Of a stretch of 64,000 nucleotides of DNA, positions 10,137 through 20,770 are shown piece after piece. The stretch is taken from contig JAACJK010000226.1 in NCBI GenBank assembly GCA_013368325.1, forward strand, positions 1 to 64,000. The letters run 5' to 3'. The notes beneath the pieces are model-generated. The model did not search any database, was not told the origin of the DNA, and saw only the letters and a list, made by a program, of their open reading frames with translations. The number at the start of each line of letters is the position of its first letter. Position 1 is the stretch's first letter. The position numbers and the translations under genes are program-made. This stretch comes from Ephemerocybe angulata. Lineage: Eukaryota; Basidiomycota; Agaricomycetes; Agaricales; Psathyrellaceae.

Positions 10137-10845
10137 CTAGGACAAGCTAGGGCAGAGAGGTCGCGTGATTGACACGGTCACGCGCGTCACGTTTTGCCTG
10201 GCCGCGCGTTCGATTCGTTCGCGGGACCGTTGGTCCTTGCTTTCTTCCTCATCGTCCGCTTGTCCAGCAAGCGCATACATTTGTACAGATCGCTGCGATC
10301 TTCGGATTTTCGTCTCCCGCCCGCCCACGCCTAGTGTCTGGTGATTCACGGATCCAGCGCAGCTGGTGTCTCCGGAGTTTCGACTCGGTCTTCTCATCCG
10401 TGTACCTCTCTCAGACGCTCTGGTCTTCGGTTTGTGAGTGGCCTCGAAATGCTTCGACGCCAAGGTCACCTTGCGCAGTCTCTCGCGCTCGATCTCAGCC
10501 AGCAGAGGCCTCAGATCGACTTAGGCGCCAGAGGGCTTTTAGCGCCTGTGCGTGACCGTGGGACCCCGTCCCGAGCTCGGGATCCCGACTCACCGCCAGC
10601 CCCTCGCGCCTGCGCGCCGCCAAAGCCGCCCCCCAACCCACGAAACTAGGATCCAACAAGTGTTTGGATATTCGTTTCGATGGTCTCTCTTTCTCGAGTG
10701 TCCCGCACTCTTCGTTCACCCGCTGCTCCTCGTTCACGAGTTCTTTGTCTCAGGATCATCTGGGTCCGTTTCCCTGACATCGGAAGATCTCACTCTCGAA
10801 GTGTGTTTCCAGGATCGTTTCGTCTGAGGCCTTGTCCCCGTTCTG
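10137..10845 (-). CDS. Arg/Glu-rich hypothetical protein, unresolved exon structure
   Basis: On the minus strand a basic, charged product can be followed. It begins around 10790 (MSGKRTQMILRQRTRERG) and continues with HAQALKALWRLSRSEAS and EIERERLRKVTLASKHFEAT. It ends with QADDEEESKDQRSRERIERAA and a stop at 10137. The joint near 10500 needs a one-base shift or an unseen intron. The composition suggests a nuclear or coiled-coil protein. No domain is recognised, and the plus strand is also partly open here, so strand choice is tentative. Confidence 0.3.
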
Positions 10846-10879
10846 CTCAGGATAAATTGAGCTTACCTTCGACATGATG

Positions 10880-11743
10880 TCACTCAAGTGTCGTCCCCTT
10901 GGATCTTCGGATCTAGACGGTTCGGAGATCAATTTCTCCTATTCCGCAGGCTCACGATCTACCTAGCTGGTATGCAGAAATGTGTTAGAATTTAATTGGC
11001 AGTCGGTGTCAAAGAGAAATGCATGGGAAGGCCCGAACGAGATAATACTAGAAAAGTAAGGGGGAGGGGGAAGGATTGACGGTCCAGTATACATTTAGGC
11101 GACTACTCAGGCATAATACGGGCAGTGGCTCCCAGGAAAGGTGGGCTCTGAGTAACACAAGATACAAATGCGACGGCCGCACGACGAGTGGAGAACTTGA
11201 TGGTAATGTGGTTGTCAATTGACTTCTCTGAATATACGACCGACGATCTGGTAAGCAGGAGATCGTTATACCCCGCTATAACGTCACAATAGCAGAAGTG
11301 GGGTCGGTATTGCTGGTTAAGTCGGGATGAGGGCCGTACATCACAACCGTTGGACGCTCGCTCGATCATCCGGAATTTTGCCTGCTGTCACGGACTGAGC
11401 GGTACGGCGAGCTACGGGGAGTATGTGAGTGAGATGCGCGGATGGCGAGGGAAGACGATGGAGAATTATGTGCACGCGTGGTTGGGCGCTGACAGGAGTC
11501 GGAAGGGAAGGAAAATGTGGAAGGAAAAGCTGTCGAATGGTTGGATGAATGCGCAACGGAACCCCGAACGGCATCCGTTGAGCCGTTCCACGAGTCCAGC
11601 TGGTCTCGGAGTCTGCTTCGTGATGAGGGTCCGTATGCTCGATGTTTATCGGAATTACACGCGACGTCTTCAACGTGCTCACTACCAGATACGAGAAAGG
11701 TGGACTTGAAATAAAAGTACGAGTCAGTATAGTTCATAACCTG
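10880..11743. other. stretch without a supported gene
   Basis: Both strands carry overlapping short open frames at 11340-11740 with no domain. A 3' exon of the neighbouring minus-strand gene could lie here: GTAATT at about 11763 (minus) and a CAAG acceptor near 11717. Confidence 0.4.
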
Positions 11744-12646
11744 TCAGATGACATGAAGAATTACCGTAGACGACGTCGTACCGGGACCAACTGGCCTGCA
11801 AGATGCCACCGGGAGAGCAGCGCCATCGTTTGGATCCGCCAGAAGAGGGTGTTTAGAGAAGTAAGCCCACTCAGATCGAGCAAGAGGTTTGGCTTTGAAG
11901 TTGTCAACCACCCAGTATGTGAGGTTTGGTACGGGGAGCCCATAGATGTCCTCGTCGTAATGGATACCCTCCAGTGATAGCGGCTTCTTAAACTTGAGTC
12001 GACGTCCCTTCCGACGATCGTACATGAAAGGGTAGTCCTTGATCATGCTGCCGACGTCCTCGTTGTCGTCGTAGTCCTCAGTCCTGTGTTTTCCATTTTT
12101 CCCTACTAGGAGCATGATGGTTTTGTCCTCGGCATGATCTCGTGGTAGCTCTAAAGGCTTGTGGGTTGGCACATCCTCAATGTACACTTCCTCAAACCAC
12201 TCCCATGGAAACTTTGGTGCCTTTTCACCGGGTTTAAGAGGCTTTCCAGATATTGCAGGAGGTAGCCAGAAAGAAATGCCGGCTTCAGTATGGAGCTTGG
12301 GCCTGTCTTTAGCGGAGGAAGAGAGTGTCGATTTCGTGTTCGAAGAGGAGAGGTTGGTTGGCGAAATCCTCTGATCACTGCACCGAATGTTTTCTACTCC
12401 AGTTGCACAGTCAAGGGTGTTTTCCCTGTTCGAAGACGGCTGCATCTCGGTGTTGTCCCACCTCCACGCATCGGCCCACCCCCTCTCCGAGCTCAACGAC
12501 GGCTGCGTCTCGGTGTTGTCCCACCTCCACGCATCGGCCCACCCCCTCTCCGAGCTCAACGACGTCGGCTCTTTATCCTCCCATGACCAAACTGAGGCAG
12601 AACCGCCTGCATCCCAATCTTCTTTGCCGCCGGGAGGGTGAGGCAT
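11744..12646 (-). CDS. acidic hypothetical protein with an internal Trp-rich duplication
   Basis: From the ATG at 12646 (MPHPPGGKEDWDAGG) the frame is open for about 300 residues to a stop at 11744. The N-terminal third is disordered and holds two copies of a 21-residue unit with the core SSERGWADAWRWDNTE. The C-terminal half is a compact, unrecognised domain with PWEWFEEVYIEDVPTHKPLE, then DYPFMYDRRKGRRLKFKKPL and LPVPNLTYWVVDNFKAKPL. The last few codons may be intron sequence, because GTAATT follows near 11763. The function is unknown. The even amino-acid mix and long open frame support a real gene. Confidence 0.6.
   Translation of the reverse strand: MPHPPGGKEDWDAGGSASVWSWEDKEPTSLSSERGWADAWRWDNTETQPSLSSERGWADAWRWDNTEMQPSSNRENTLDCATGVENIRCSDQRISPTNLSSSNTKSTLSSSAKDRPKLHTEAGISFWLPPAISGKPLKPGEKAPKFPWEWFEEVYIEDVPTHKPLELPRDHAEDKTIMLLVGKNGKHRTEDYDDNEDVGSMIKDYPFMYDRRKGRRLKFKKPLSLEGIHYDEDIYGLPVPNLTYWVVDNFKAKPLARSEWAYFSKHPLLADPNDGAALPVASCRPVGPGTTSSTVILHVI
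12435..12560 (-). repeat. 63-bp tandem duplication, in frame, inside the hypothetical gene
   Basis: Two 63-base units (12435-12497 and 12498-12560) are almost identical and encode a 21-residue repeat with the core GWADAWRWDN. The unit length is a multiple of three, so the frame is kept. Confidence 0.85.
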
Positions 12647-12935
12647 CGCAGGGTTTAATTGGTGTTGTGAAGAGGTAACGAAGCGTGTTGTGCAACGAGG
12701 GTATCCTAGCAAGGTAAGGTGATGAGAGTGTTATTTAAGGCGCTAGAAAACGAAGCTATATCTAAGATAAGCGTGAACAAACAGAGGCAGCTCACAGCCT
12801 CTAAGAATTGCCGCGCGGGTGATCATTCTTCGTACACCGTACGAACGCAACGACGAACCTCAAGTGGAACGAATGTTTTCCCTAGTTTCGAACCAGCCAC
12901 GTTGCATCTGGGAAGACACTCCCATGGATAGGTAG

Positions 12936-13520
12936 ATGCACGACATGCTATATACTCTTGAATATACTTTTTCCAGACGACGAGCTGACACGGTCTGGAC
13001 GCCCTCTGTCAAGCCCAGGAGACGGTACTGCATGAGGCAAGAGCGAAATTGGTCATGCCGAAAGCGATCCAGAAGGTCATCTTCAGGCCTTGGATCTTAC
13101 TCAAAATCCACGGTCGCCCCCGAATCGAAGCGACTTCCTCGTATTGGTCAAATATTCTACCGACCGCCATTGCCTTAGACCCGTCGTTCATGGATCCAGA
13201 CCGCCTTTCGCGAGTGGACAGCCTGGAAATGAGCGACAGTGGAATATGGATCGACTGGATCACGTCGAAAAAGCCTTATCCACCAATTAACCCATTCTAC
13301 CAAGGAGACCTGCAGTACTCCTGGCGCTTCCGAGTCCCCGGCAAGGTGCCTGATTGTTGGTGGAAGCAGGCTTTCGACGCACCTGGGAGCTGTCTGGAAG
13401 CTGACGGAGGGTTGAACCCGAGGACCGGCGTCTCAACGAGGTGGGGGATGCCATGCTTTCGTTGGCGACCATGGTCATCAAAAAGACCAAGGACAGGACA
13501 TAAAGGAGTGGATGCGCTGT
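12936..13520 (+). CDS. hypothetical protein, possibly frame-broken
   Basis: The best frame reads AQETVLHEARAKLVMPKAIQ...WILLKIHGRPRIEATSSYWS...DWITSKKPYPPINPFYQG...RVPGKVPDCWWKQAFDAP. Near 13400 the coherent reading moves one base, to VEPEDRRLNEVGDAMLSLAT and a Lys-rich tail ending at a TAA at 13501. A first exon (MHDMLYTLEYTF) may start at 12936, with an acceptor near 12976. No family is recognised. The one-base change near its end suggests either a missed intron or a pseudogene. Confidence 0.35.
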
Positions 13521-13582
13521 GAATAGCATTTCAACGAGTGTGGGGGTGGGAAACTGGGATCTGGATCTGGGAGCGACAGAAG

Positions 13583-13921
13583 TCAAAAAGTTGAGAGATG
13601 GGTCTCTCCTTCCGGTTGGATTATATATTCGTGCCACGAGCGAACATGCTGTCGCTTGAGATAACGGAATATTGTACCGACAATTTTCTCTGTCATAAAA
13701 CCATTTTTGTTGTGCCTTCCTAAATCATCACCGAGATAGTGGGCAACGCCGAATCGTGTTAAATCTCTGCCCCGAGAATTCCTCCTCACTCGGGATTCGT
13801 ACAGCATCGCATACAACGATGTGTTAGAACGACCGTCACTTCCAGTCGCGACAGAGACCATGTACCGATAGAGTACGACGGATACGTGATTCCATACATT
13901 CAATCCAAACAAACACCACAT
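13583..13921 (-). CDS. 112-codon open frame, unrecognised
   Basis: A single open frame with an early hydrophobic stretch (FGLNVWNHVSVVLYRYMVSVA) and a basic middle. There is no homologous domain and no intron signal. It sits between two better-supported genes and could be spurious. Confidence 0.2.
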   Translation of the reverse strand: MWCLFGLNVWNHVSVVLYRYMVSVATGSDGRSNTSLYAMLYESRVRRNSRGRDLTRFGVAHYLGDDLGRHNKNGFMTEKIVGTIFRYLKRQHVRSWHEYIIQPEGETHLSTF

Positions 13922-13979
13922 CCGTAAACACTAAATACCAGGTAAATACCATAGATAAGCGGGACGACCCAGACTCACA

Positions 13980-15720
13980 CTACGCCGGAGCCGCAGTCAT
14001 AATCGCTGGGCCCACAGTACTCGTAGCGGTCTCAGTCGCTGTCGACGTAGCATTGCAGTTCGGCGCCAAGGTATGTGTACCTGGTCCATCATAGCACACA
14101 CTCCATGGCGGAACAATCAGCTCGGGGTCCGCAATAGGAAGAGGCGCGTCAGTAATCGTCGTCGCCACGGCGTCACAGTTCTGGACCGGCGTCGCTGGTT
14201 CGGGTCCAGCCTGAATGGGGTTGCATCCAGTAAGCCTATCGAGGTCTAAAGTTGAAGGTGTACCGTAACGTAGTATTAGCATGAGTTCCGAATGGTGAGC
14301 GACGGCGGATGGGGGGAATAGATGGTGTTATACGCACATTGGCTCTCGGTGACCTCCTCGACTTTGATGGCTTGTCTGCACCTGTTCATCTCCTCGGTGC
14401 TCTGCCAGGTCAGGACAGGGCAGTCTGCGGGGATGCCGCTTCCAGTGAGGCACGTGTCCATCGCACGCTTGAGCGAGTCGCCTTCCCATCCGAAGACGTA
14501 GTCGGCGTGTTGTCCGTACCCAGTGCTGCATCGTAAAACCGTAAGTTCGAGATTATGAGACGAGGGTGGACGAAAGGTGCTCACGGATCGCCCATACTGA
14601 AGACAAATGGCTGGGTGCCGTCCTCGGACCAGAGCTCGGGCGTGTTGAATGGGCGAGTGTCCCAGACGATCTCCATGAAGAGGATGGGGAGGCGCACAGG
14701 GTGCGAGGCGGGGCAGTCTGTGCCGAAGAACTGGAGCCCGTCTGACCCGGGAGTACCTTCAGGTTGCGCGACGTGGCTCTAGACCTCGAGTTAGTATACC
14801 TTGGCCGAACCTAAGCAAAGCCGTACATACCGAATGGTCAGGTGGGTCGAGGTTGATGCCGTCCCAGCACCTGGCCATCGTATCAGAGATTCAGTCGCAA
14901 AGTCAGGGGTCGACGGTACGTACCGAGGGAAGAAGAAATTCGACCGGATACCTCCAGTGCACTGGTTCGGCGGGAACCCGACGGTATCTTGAGGGGCGTT
15001 TCCGGGGCTGCCAAATGGATCGGGGTCGTCACCCTGGAAGCAGCTGAAGGTGACGGCCTTGGACGCAGTCTTCCCTGCGGGAATGTTATCTGTGCGGCGC
15101 ATGGGGTCACCGAGGATCATACGGAAGCCCTGAAGAATGGAAGGTAGTCGTCAGCACGGGACTCTGAAAACGATAGTAATCTAAGTGCACCTTCTGGAAA
15201 GGCACGATATTGAGGTTCTTCGTCGGCGCCTGAGGCTGGAAGTAGTAGATTGTCATGCCGCCGGATTGGAGACCAGGGCCGGTGTTGTGATTCGCCATTT
15301 GATTTACCTACATAAGAATAAGTATAATCCGGAACCAGATATCGCCAAGAGGACGTACTCGGATATACGACCCATTCAGGTGCTTGAAGTATAGAACGGC
15401 GGTCCAGTAGTTCGACTTGTCTTCAACAACGCGGCATGTTGTACACGTCGAGGTTGCTGCAAGGTCGATGCTTGGGTCCATGGAGAGATTGAATCTACCG
15501 AGATGTTAGTTCGGGTGCGCCGGCGGGCGGGGAAAGTCAGTCGTACGCATTCTGGAGGTGGGATTTGATATTCGGTTAGCTTCTGTGCACGTTGAGGGGA
15601 CGACTGCTACCCACTCCTCTGACAATCTGGTGCAAGTGAGGAGAAACTTGACCGGCTCCCACATCAGACGCCTTATTAGGCCGCTGATGCCCATCATACT
15701 CTGGGCCTAACAAGGCATAA
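13980..15720 (-). CDS. DUF1996 domain protein (fungal extracellular-type), start not found
   Basis: Exons on the minus strand join in phase: up to 15615, then a 5-nt micro-exon (15547-15551), 15494-15359, 15307-15191, 15129-14924, 14870-14831, 14778-14585, 14525-14338 and 14245-13980. They give the ordered hallmarks of DUF1996: SPHLHQIVRGNAFNLSMD, then STCTTCRVVEDKSNYW, SGGMTIYYFQP, FRMILGDPMRR, VTFSCFQGDD, CTGGIRSNFFFP+RCWDGINLDPPDH, PILFMEIVWDT and YGQHADYVFGWEG. A Thr/Ala-rich tail follows. Such proteins are usually secreted and have no proven activity. I could not find the signal-peptide exon upstream of about 15700. Either it lies beyond an unseen intron or the gene has lost its 5' end. 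Confidence 0.8.
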
Positions 15721-16095
15721 TTTCAGTGTTTTTCTCTATGCCCCGATACCTCCTCAATACCGTCTGGACTTTACACCTCAGGTACGTCCAGCTAGCTCAC
15801 CGGGTTACCGGCTATGTGAGCTCGATGTTCCGACCGTGTCACCGCATTCCGACCGCGTCACCGAGGGTTGGTCATCGCCATCAACGGTGATCAAACCCTT
15901 CGCTCATCGTCGCCGAGGTGCTTTGACATGTAGCTCACCACCACCAACCAGCCCCACTGCTCAATGTTGCTCGCCCGATCCTGGCGTGCCAAGTTCCAAC
16001 TGCTACGCTGGGCTTTCGCCCTCACCATTCTTCGTGACCGTTAAGCGCGCTGCCCTGGCTGTAGGCATTCAACAAAGCTTGCGCACCACAACATC
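15721..16095. other. intergenic stretch, nothing recognised
   Basis: No gene seen. It contains GACCG(T/C)GTCACCG, repeated twice near 15833-15862. Confidence 0.4.
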
Positions 16096-16783
16096 TCACT
16101 CTGACGACGGCGTTCCACGACGGAGACCGGGGGACCTGGGCAGGCAATGAATGGGATGGAGGGTGTCACAGATAGTAGTACTACAATCGCCAACTTCCTC
16201 ATCGTCGCTGCCATTCTCGTCGTCGTCGTCGTGATCGGAATCTTCGATCGTAGCCCGACTCTTGGGGAGCTGCTTTCCAAGGGACTTCAGTCTCTTCTTC
16301 ACCGGCAACTCGTTCTCCTTGTTAGCACCTCCAACTGACCGCTTTCGCTTCGACTGGGTCCCCTTCTTCGAACCTGCATCGCTTCGAGTGGCTCGTTCCG
16401 GTCGCTTCGCCGTGTTTGCAAGTTCCTTCATGTCTGCCGCAGAGATCTTCTCCCATCGTAAGTCCTTCGCAAGGAGTGCCCCGTGAATGATGGTCAAATC
16501 GCTAATTGCCCCGATTGCAGACGGCTTCTTGAACTTCACTCGAGCGACAGGCCAGCCTACCAGTTGGAATCCGTAGCGGAGGCGAACGTCGACATCGTAA
16601 TTCTTGTATTTTACGGCTGCCGTCGATATCCCCGTCGCCTCCTCTGGAACACGGTACGTCGGTCAGCATGCATCAAGGAGCCATGGAGGGCTGAGGGAAC
16701 GTACGTAGACCTGCGTTGATTATATTACTGATTTCAGCCTGCAACGTGCCCGCCTTCGATTTCTTCTTCGCCGCTACCGCCAT
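16096..16783 (-). CDS. small nuclear-type protein with a conserved GWP...P...W module
   Basis: The ATG at 16783 opens MAVAAKKKSKAGTLQAEIS. A 67-bp intron (16644-16710) joins to EATGISTAAVKYKNYDVDVR, and the frame stays open to 16096, 206 residues in all. The core reads YGFQLVGWPVARVKFKKPSA...LTIIHGALLAKDLRWEKIS. From memory, mushroom genomes hold many uncharacterised proteins with this GWP...P...L..L...L....W..L pattern. The C-terminal half is basic, then acidic (DSDHDDDDENGSDDEE), with KRKR-type nuclear signals, so a nuclear location is likely. The role is unknown. Confidence 0.65.
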
Positions 16784-16794
16784 CGGTAAGTCTT

Positions 16795-17782
16795 ATGAAT
16801 AGCGTTGAAAGGAAGGAAATCATGTCCCCTCATAATAAATTCCACATTTTACTGATCGGCGGCGGCCCGAGAAGCATGAAACCTGTCGGAGGCACGAACG
16901 AGAAGGAGAATGACTGGGCTAACGAAAGATATTTAACACACCTGAACTCCCCAGTCGACTGCACTAGGGACGCCGACTGCGACGTCCGCGTCTGCCTACC
17001 TGACCTATATGAGCGTGGTCTCAAGGTTCGAGGCCCCGGGGTAGGATCTATCGGATTATGAATATTTCAAACTCCGCCACAATGTATCTGGGCGTCTATC
17101 ACTCTTCGGCGCTTCTAGGATGGTCTTCATGCTGCCCTATTTATTTCATCTACATTGTTGAAGGATTCACTAGAGGTCAGTTCAGTTCATTGGGAGCCCA
17201 ATATTTGTTACTTGGCTCATTGTGATAACCAATGGAGTTGCAAAACAACTATACGCACTCCCTTGGCTAACATGAATACGCAATGCCAGGTCATCGATGG
17301 CAAAAGGTCAAGTCTTTCACTTACTTCTTTTTATCACCATTCTTTCCTATATTATGGAGTCTTTGACACCAAACACCATAACCAGGTCAGTAACGCGTGC
17401 CATACAAAGTAATATGACACTAAATGCACTGTGATTAGTCCTGAGGCCGCCGTACAAAGAGCTGCAGCCCATGTGCGCGAAATTTGTCGTCATACGCCTC
17501 CAGAGCGTACAATTATAATACAAAACTTGGAAGGTAACTCTTTCGTGTATTATCTTGCGTTATACCGTCCTCAACGCTCTCATAGTGAATACTATTGGGC
17601 GCGATATGCACGTTCATCGTGATATACATCACGAACGCGACCTCGCCGATCTCAGAGTTGCTGTGCAACGGCTTCAAGGCGAGGTCGCTTGGCTACGAAC
17701 CACTATCGTCTTGGGCTCTATTCTCGTAGGCGGGATCGCGTATCTGGGACCTAGGATCTTTTGTTGCTGCTGCTGGTACTAG
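16795..17782 (+). CDS. small coiled-coil plus transmembrane protein, exon structure unresolved
   Basis: The last part (about 17590-17782) encodes IGRDMHVHRDIHHERDLADL...VQRLQGEVAWLRTT, an amphipathic heptad helix. It is followed by a hydrophobic segment (IVLGSILVGGIAYLG) and a CCCCWY tail. Upstream exon-like pieces include PEAAVQRAAAHVREICRHTP and a piece around 17084 reading YLGVYH. That last piece resembles FLGVYHP...MVFWL at about 56830. About 21 bases at 17283-17303 also occur at 4705-4725. This appears to be one member of a scattered small gene family. No function is recognised. Confidence 0.35.
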
Positions 17783-17897
17783 GATTGGACATGATGTAAT
17801 TACGCTTACGTTCCTACTCGACTTTCGTTGCCGCGTCCTGCCGCTAGTACTTTCACACGAACGTGGCGTCCACTTCTTCTCCAGTGCGCCATCGGTG

Positions 17898-17924
17898 TCC
17901 AGGTCTGCCCAGAGGGCCATTGTT
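17898..17924 (-). repeat. second copy of the 27-bp MALWADLD repeat
   Basis: Identical to 72-98. On the minus strand an ATG at 17920 opens a 75-codon frame (MALWADLDTDGALEKKW...) that overlaps the 3' end of the plus-strand gene ending at 17782. It is either a short minus-strand gene or a repeat fragment. Confidence 0.4.
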
Positions 17925-18700
17925 TTAGAAAGTTAAGAACAGTTAATAACTGTTGGGAACTGTCAATCCATCACGAACTGTCCCACAAGCAGAGGCTGTG
18001 AGCCCTGCGAACAAATTTCTAGAACGGTCCCAAATGATGGCTTGATGATGGCGGTGACTGGCGGTCAATTCACTTAGGCGCCTGGGTGTACTTCGTGTAA
18101 ATAGCGGTGCCGCCGTCTTTGTGAGCTCGGCTAATTCTGATTGTCGGTGGGCAGTCGTGTTCACGATGGCTTCTGCGGTCATAGCGGCGGCGCGTTGCTT
18201 GAGGTTGTCAGCACGGCTAGTAAAGGTGAGCTTTCGTCGGTTTCGTTGGGATTATTGACTCAACTGTCTAATCCGACCATTTTTCGCCCCAGACACCCCA
18301 TCGCACAGCACCCGTGAGCGCGATTTTCGAGCTAAAGGTCGAATGGGGCTGAGGGAAGATGGCTAGCCCGGGTACTATAAAGGGAGACGGGGAAGTATGA
18401 TAATTACGTCTCGCCTGCGCCGTTGAATAGGCCGATCTCGCTGTTCTCGGACTCCGATGGGTGACAGCCAAACCTTGATGGCCCCAAGCCCTGTTTCTTG
18501 CTAGCTATAGTGTGCCTTATGACTGATACCTTATGCCAGCTACGATTTATGCGTCACGATCCTCCACGCTTCGTATGATAGGTCCTGTACTATTCCTTTG
18601 AATTCCCTATGCCAAATCTGATCTCACTTTCCTACCCTAAGTCTCACACATCACCGCAGGGTTTTCGTGAACGTGGTGTAAGCCGATCGAAGAACAGGTT
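17925..18700. other. intergenic stretch, nothing recognised
   Basis: No gene supported. The segment from about 18700 to 18804 belongs to the inverted duplication described with the pseudokinases. Confidence 0.5.
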
Positions 18701-18709
18701 CATCAGGCG

Positions 18710-18804
18710 CCATGACTTGCGGCCAACACAGGACTTTTCATTGGCCCCATGCACATCACGTTAACCTCGATTGGTTTCAGGGAAAGAAGACGTGTATAAC
18801 ATGG
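18710..18804 (-). repeat. 3' flank shared with the inverted pseudokinase copy 2
   Basis: The bases just downstream of copy 1 (containing GCGCCATGACTTGCGGCC and ACAGGACTTTTCATTGG) occur in inverted orientation at about 29990-30095, downstream of copy 2. The duplication therefore included at least about 100 bp of 3' flank. Confidence 0.7.
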
Positions 18805-20149
18805 TCACTTGAAACCGCAAGAGCACTGTGCTCCCTCGCGCACCCATTCATCCCTTCTTATTATTAAGTCCCTACTAGACGTCCTCCCTGCTGGGTCTAT
18901 TACAAGGCACTTGCGGAGGAATCTATATGCTGCAGAAGCCTCGTCCTTCGTTAAATTCTGTTTCAGCCGCTGTTCCAGTGATTGGGTTGCGGTATCCTCG
19001 TTCGAGAGGGCTTGGACTGTCACATCTCCCAGCCAAGAACCGGGAATCCAATCTTGCAAAACATCTCGAATCTCCCCAAGTCGCTCGGACGGGGGACCCG
19101 TCGAGGTGAGGAGCGGGCTGCCAGTCAGGAGCTGGAAGACCTGTTGTCGGTGGGGAATTGGTTAGTGATAGTGGGACTAATCTGACTGGGGAGCATACCA
19201 GGCACCCGAGCATCCAAATGTCGGTCGAGAGTCCGCAGGTTGGGTTCCCCAAGAGGGTCTCTGGGGCAGAACTGTAGTCAAAACCGCCCTCGGGAGTATA
19301 TGGCACACCTTGAGCTGGGCAGCGTTGGCGTTCTCGTCAGTATTAAGCCACAGAATTGGAGGTACATGCGTACCGTGTCCAAATCCCGCAAGAACTAACA
19401 TCCAACAGTCTACCACCCACCTCATAGGGTCGTTCCACTTAACCATGTAGTTAGCAAGACGCTGAGAGCGCACGACAGGAAGGCCGTCGATGATCTGCGT
19501 CTTGGCTGGAGGATTTTCACTGATGTGCGTCTGCAGGCTGTTTTCGTCCTGGCCAGCCGCGAGTTCGAGGTTCTCCAGCTTGACGCCTGTCGTCCAAAAA
19601 TTCCCGACTCAGATAACCTGGGCGCAAAGTCTGTGTAATAATGGTAGACTTACCTGCGTGCATGACTCGGACCTTCTTATCGTGAAGTACATCGAGGACA
19701 TCGACTATTTCCGAAGTCGTAAACTGGACAACGTGAACCGGGAGTCCAGCCCGTCGACTTTGGGCGTCCCGGAGTACATCGGAGAAAGGCAACCCGTACG
19801 GGATCATAACAAGGCACAAATGTTCTCCGTGAACGCTGGTCTCTCGGAAGTTTGCCTCAAAGTTGGGAACGGTCGACGGGTCTGCATAACGAATATCTCT
19901 TTCAAGAATGGGAAGTAGTCTGGACTCCACCTCTTTGGAACTAGCAGCGGTGAAGATCTGAACAGCCCGATACAAAATCCAATCGTCGTCTTCCTCCTGT
20001 ACGAGCCATGTGGATGACCTAGGTCCCCACCCAAGCTTCCGGACGATGGTGTACTTTCCTCCACTAAGCGTTTGGTTGATATCGGCGGGGAAGTATCCGA
20101 AACCGTCTGCTGCGGAGAGGGAGAGCGGCTCTTCAGGGAAGGACTCCAT
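18805..20149 (-). CDS. SRPK-like pseudokinase, copy 1
   Basis: Four exons (20149-19654, 19586-19374, 19314-19199, 19140-18805) join with consistent phases into 386 residues. The fold markers of SR-protein kinases are present: glycine-rich loop (YTIVRKLGWGPRSSTWL, residues 33-49), an APE motif (SAPE, 252-255), STDIWMLGCL and a C-lobe ending RFLRKCLVIDPAGRTS. All three catalytic residues are changed. The beta-3 lysine position is AVQIF (Gln64), the HRD/HTD loop is HAGVKLEN (Gly166 for Asp), and DFG is GFG (Gly233). The frame is intact, so it is a plausible expressed pseudokinase that could bind partners rather than phosphorylate. A second, inverted copy lies at 28327-29989. Confidence 0.8.
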
Positions 20150-20219
20150 GGCAGGGCTGAGATGTGGCGAGTGATAGACTGAGGGCGGAACGACAAGATG
20201 ATCGAGTCGGGAAGGCTGT

Positions 20220-20233
20220 GTGTGTGTGTGTGT
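20220..20233. repeat. (TG)n microsatellite
   Basis: An uninterrupted run of about seven TG units upstream of pseudokinase copy 1. Confidence 0.8.
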
Positions 20234-20280
20234 TCCAAGGTTGTTGGGAGGGATGCCAGGCGGATATGAATGTCTAACAA

Positions 20281-20638
20281 AAGGGAGGTAGGGGTCCGAT
20301 GTGAGACATCAGGAGGTACTCCGCCTTAGATAATGGATGCTGGCCTGGTGATTCGAGTACCTACAGCTTTGTGGTCACTGGTGGTGCGACTTGAATGGCT
20401 AGAGAAGCAATGGAGAAGCGGTCCACTGGTGCCCATTGATCAAACTTACACACAATGACGAACTCGCTATCTGACGAGCACCCACTATAGGTACCCACGG
20501 GGCACCCACTAAAATTACAACAAGCTGTTAGTTCTCATGCACCTCCGGCTATTAAAATCCAGGGTCAAGAGACGAGAAGGCAAACTGGATGGACAATTCG
20601 AAACTGTACGAAAGCCGCTGGGGGTATTAGCATTAGAA
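20281..20638. other. intergenic stretch, nothing recognised
   Basis: No supported gene between the pseudokinase promoter side and the CHAT tail fragment. Confidence 0.5.
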
Positions 20639-20770
20639 TCAATAGCCAAAGTGGACATATGGTATCCATGCAAGCAACGACTGATCAGAGTTATCATTGA
20701 GTCGAAGCCTCAGCTGTTGTATTGCATGGTGAAGTGCATGCGCTGAACACGACCCATCGAACGTACTCCC
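20639..20770 (-). pseudogene. orphan C-terminal tail of a CHAT protein
   Basis: A minus-strand frame ends CSAHALHHAIQQLRLRL...LLAWIPYVHFGY, nearly matching the last 38 residues of the TPR-CHAT gene next door (CALHHATQQLRNAL...LAWAPYVHFGY). The two conserved catalytic blocks that should precede it are missing, so it is a truncated tandem remnant. It sits about 250 bp downstream of the main CHAT gene on the same strand. Confidence 0.7.

Noticed and set aside
13287..13637. 116-codon minus-strand frame with a signal-like hydrophobic start
   Set aside because: It overlaps the more coherent plus-strand reading, and the hydrophobic run is the complement of charged and Asp-rich codons.
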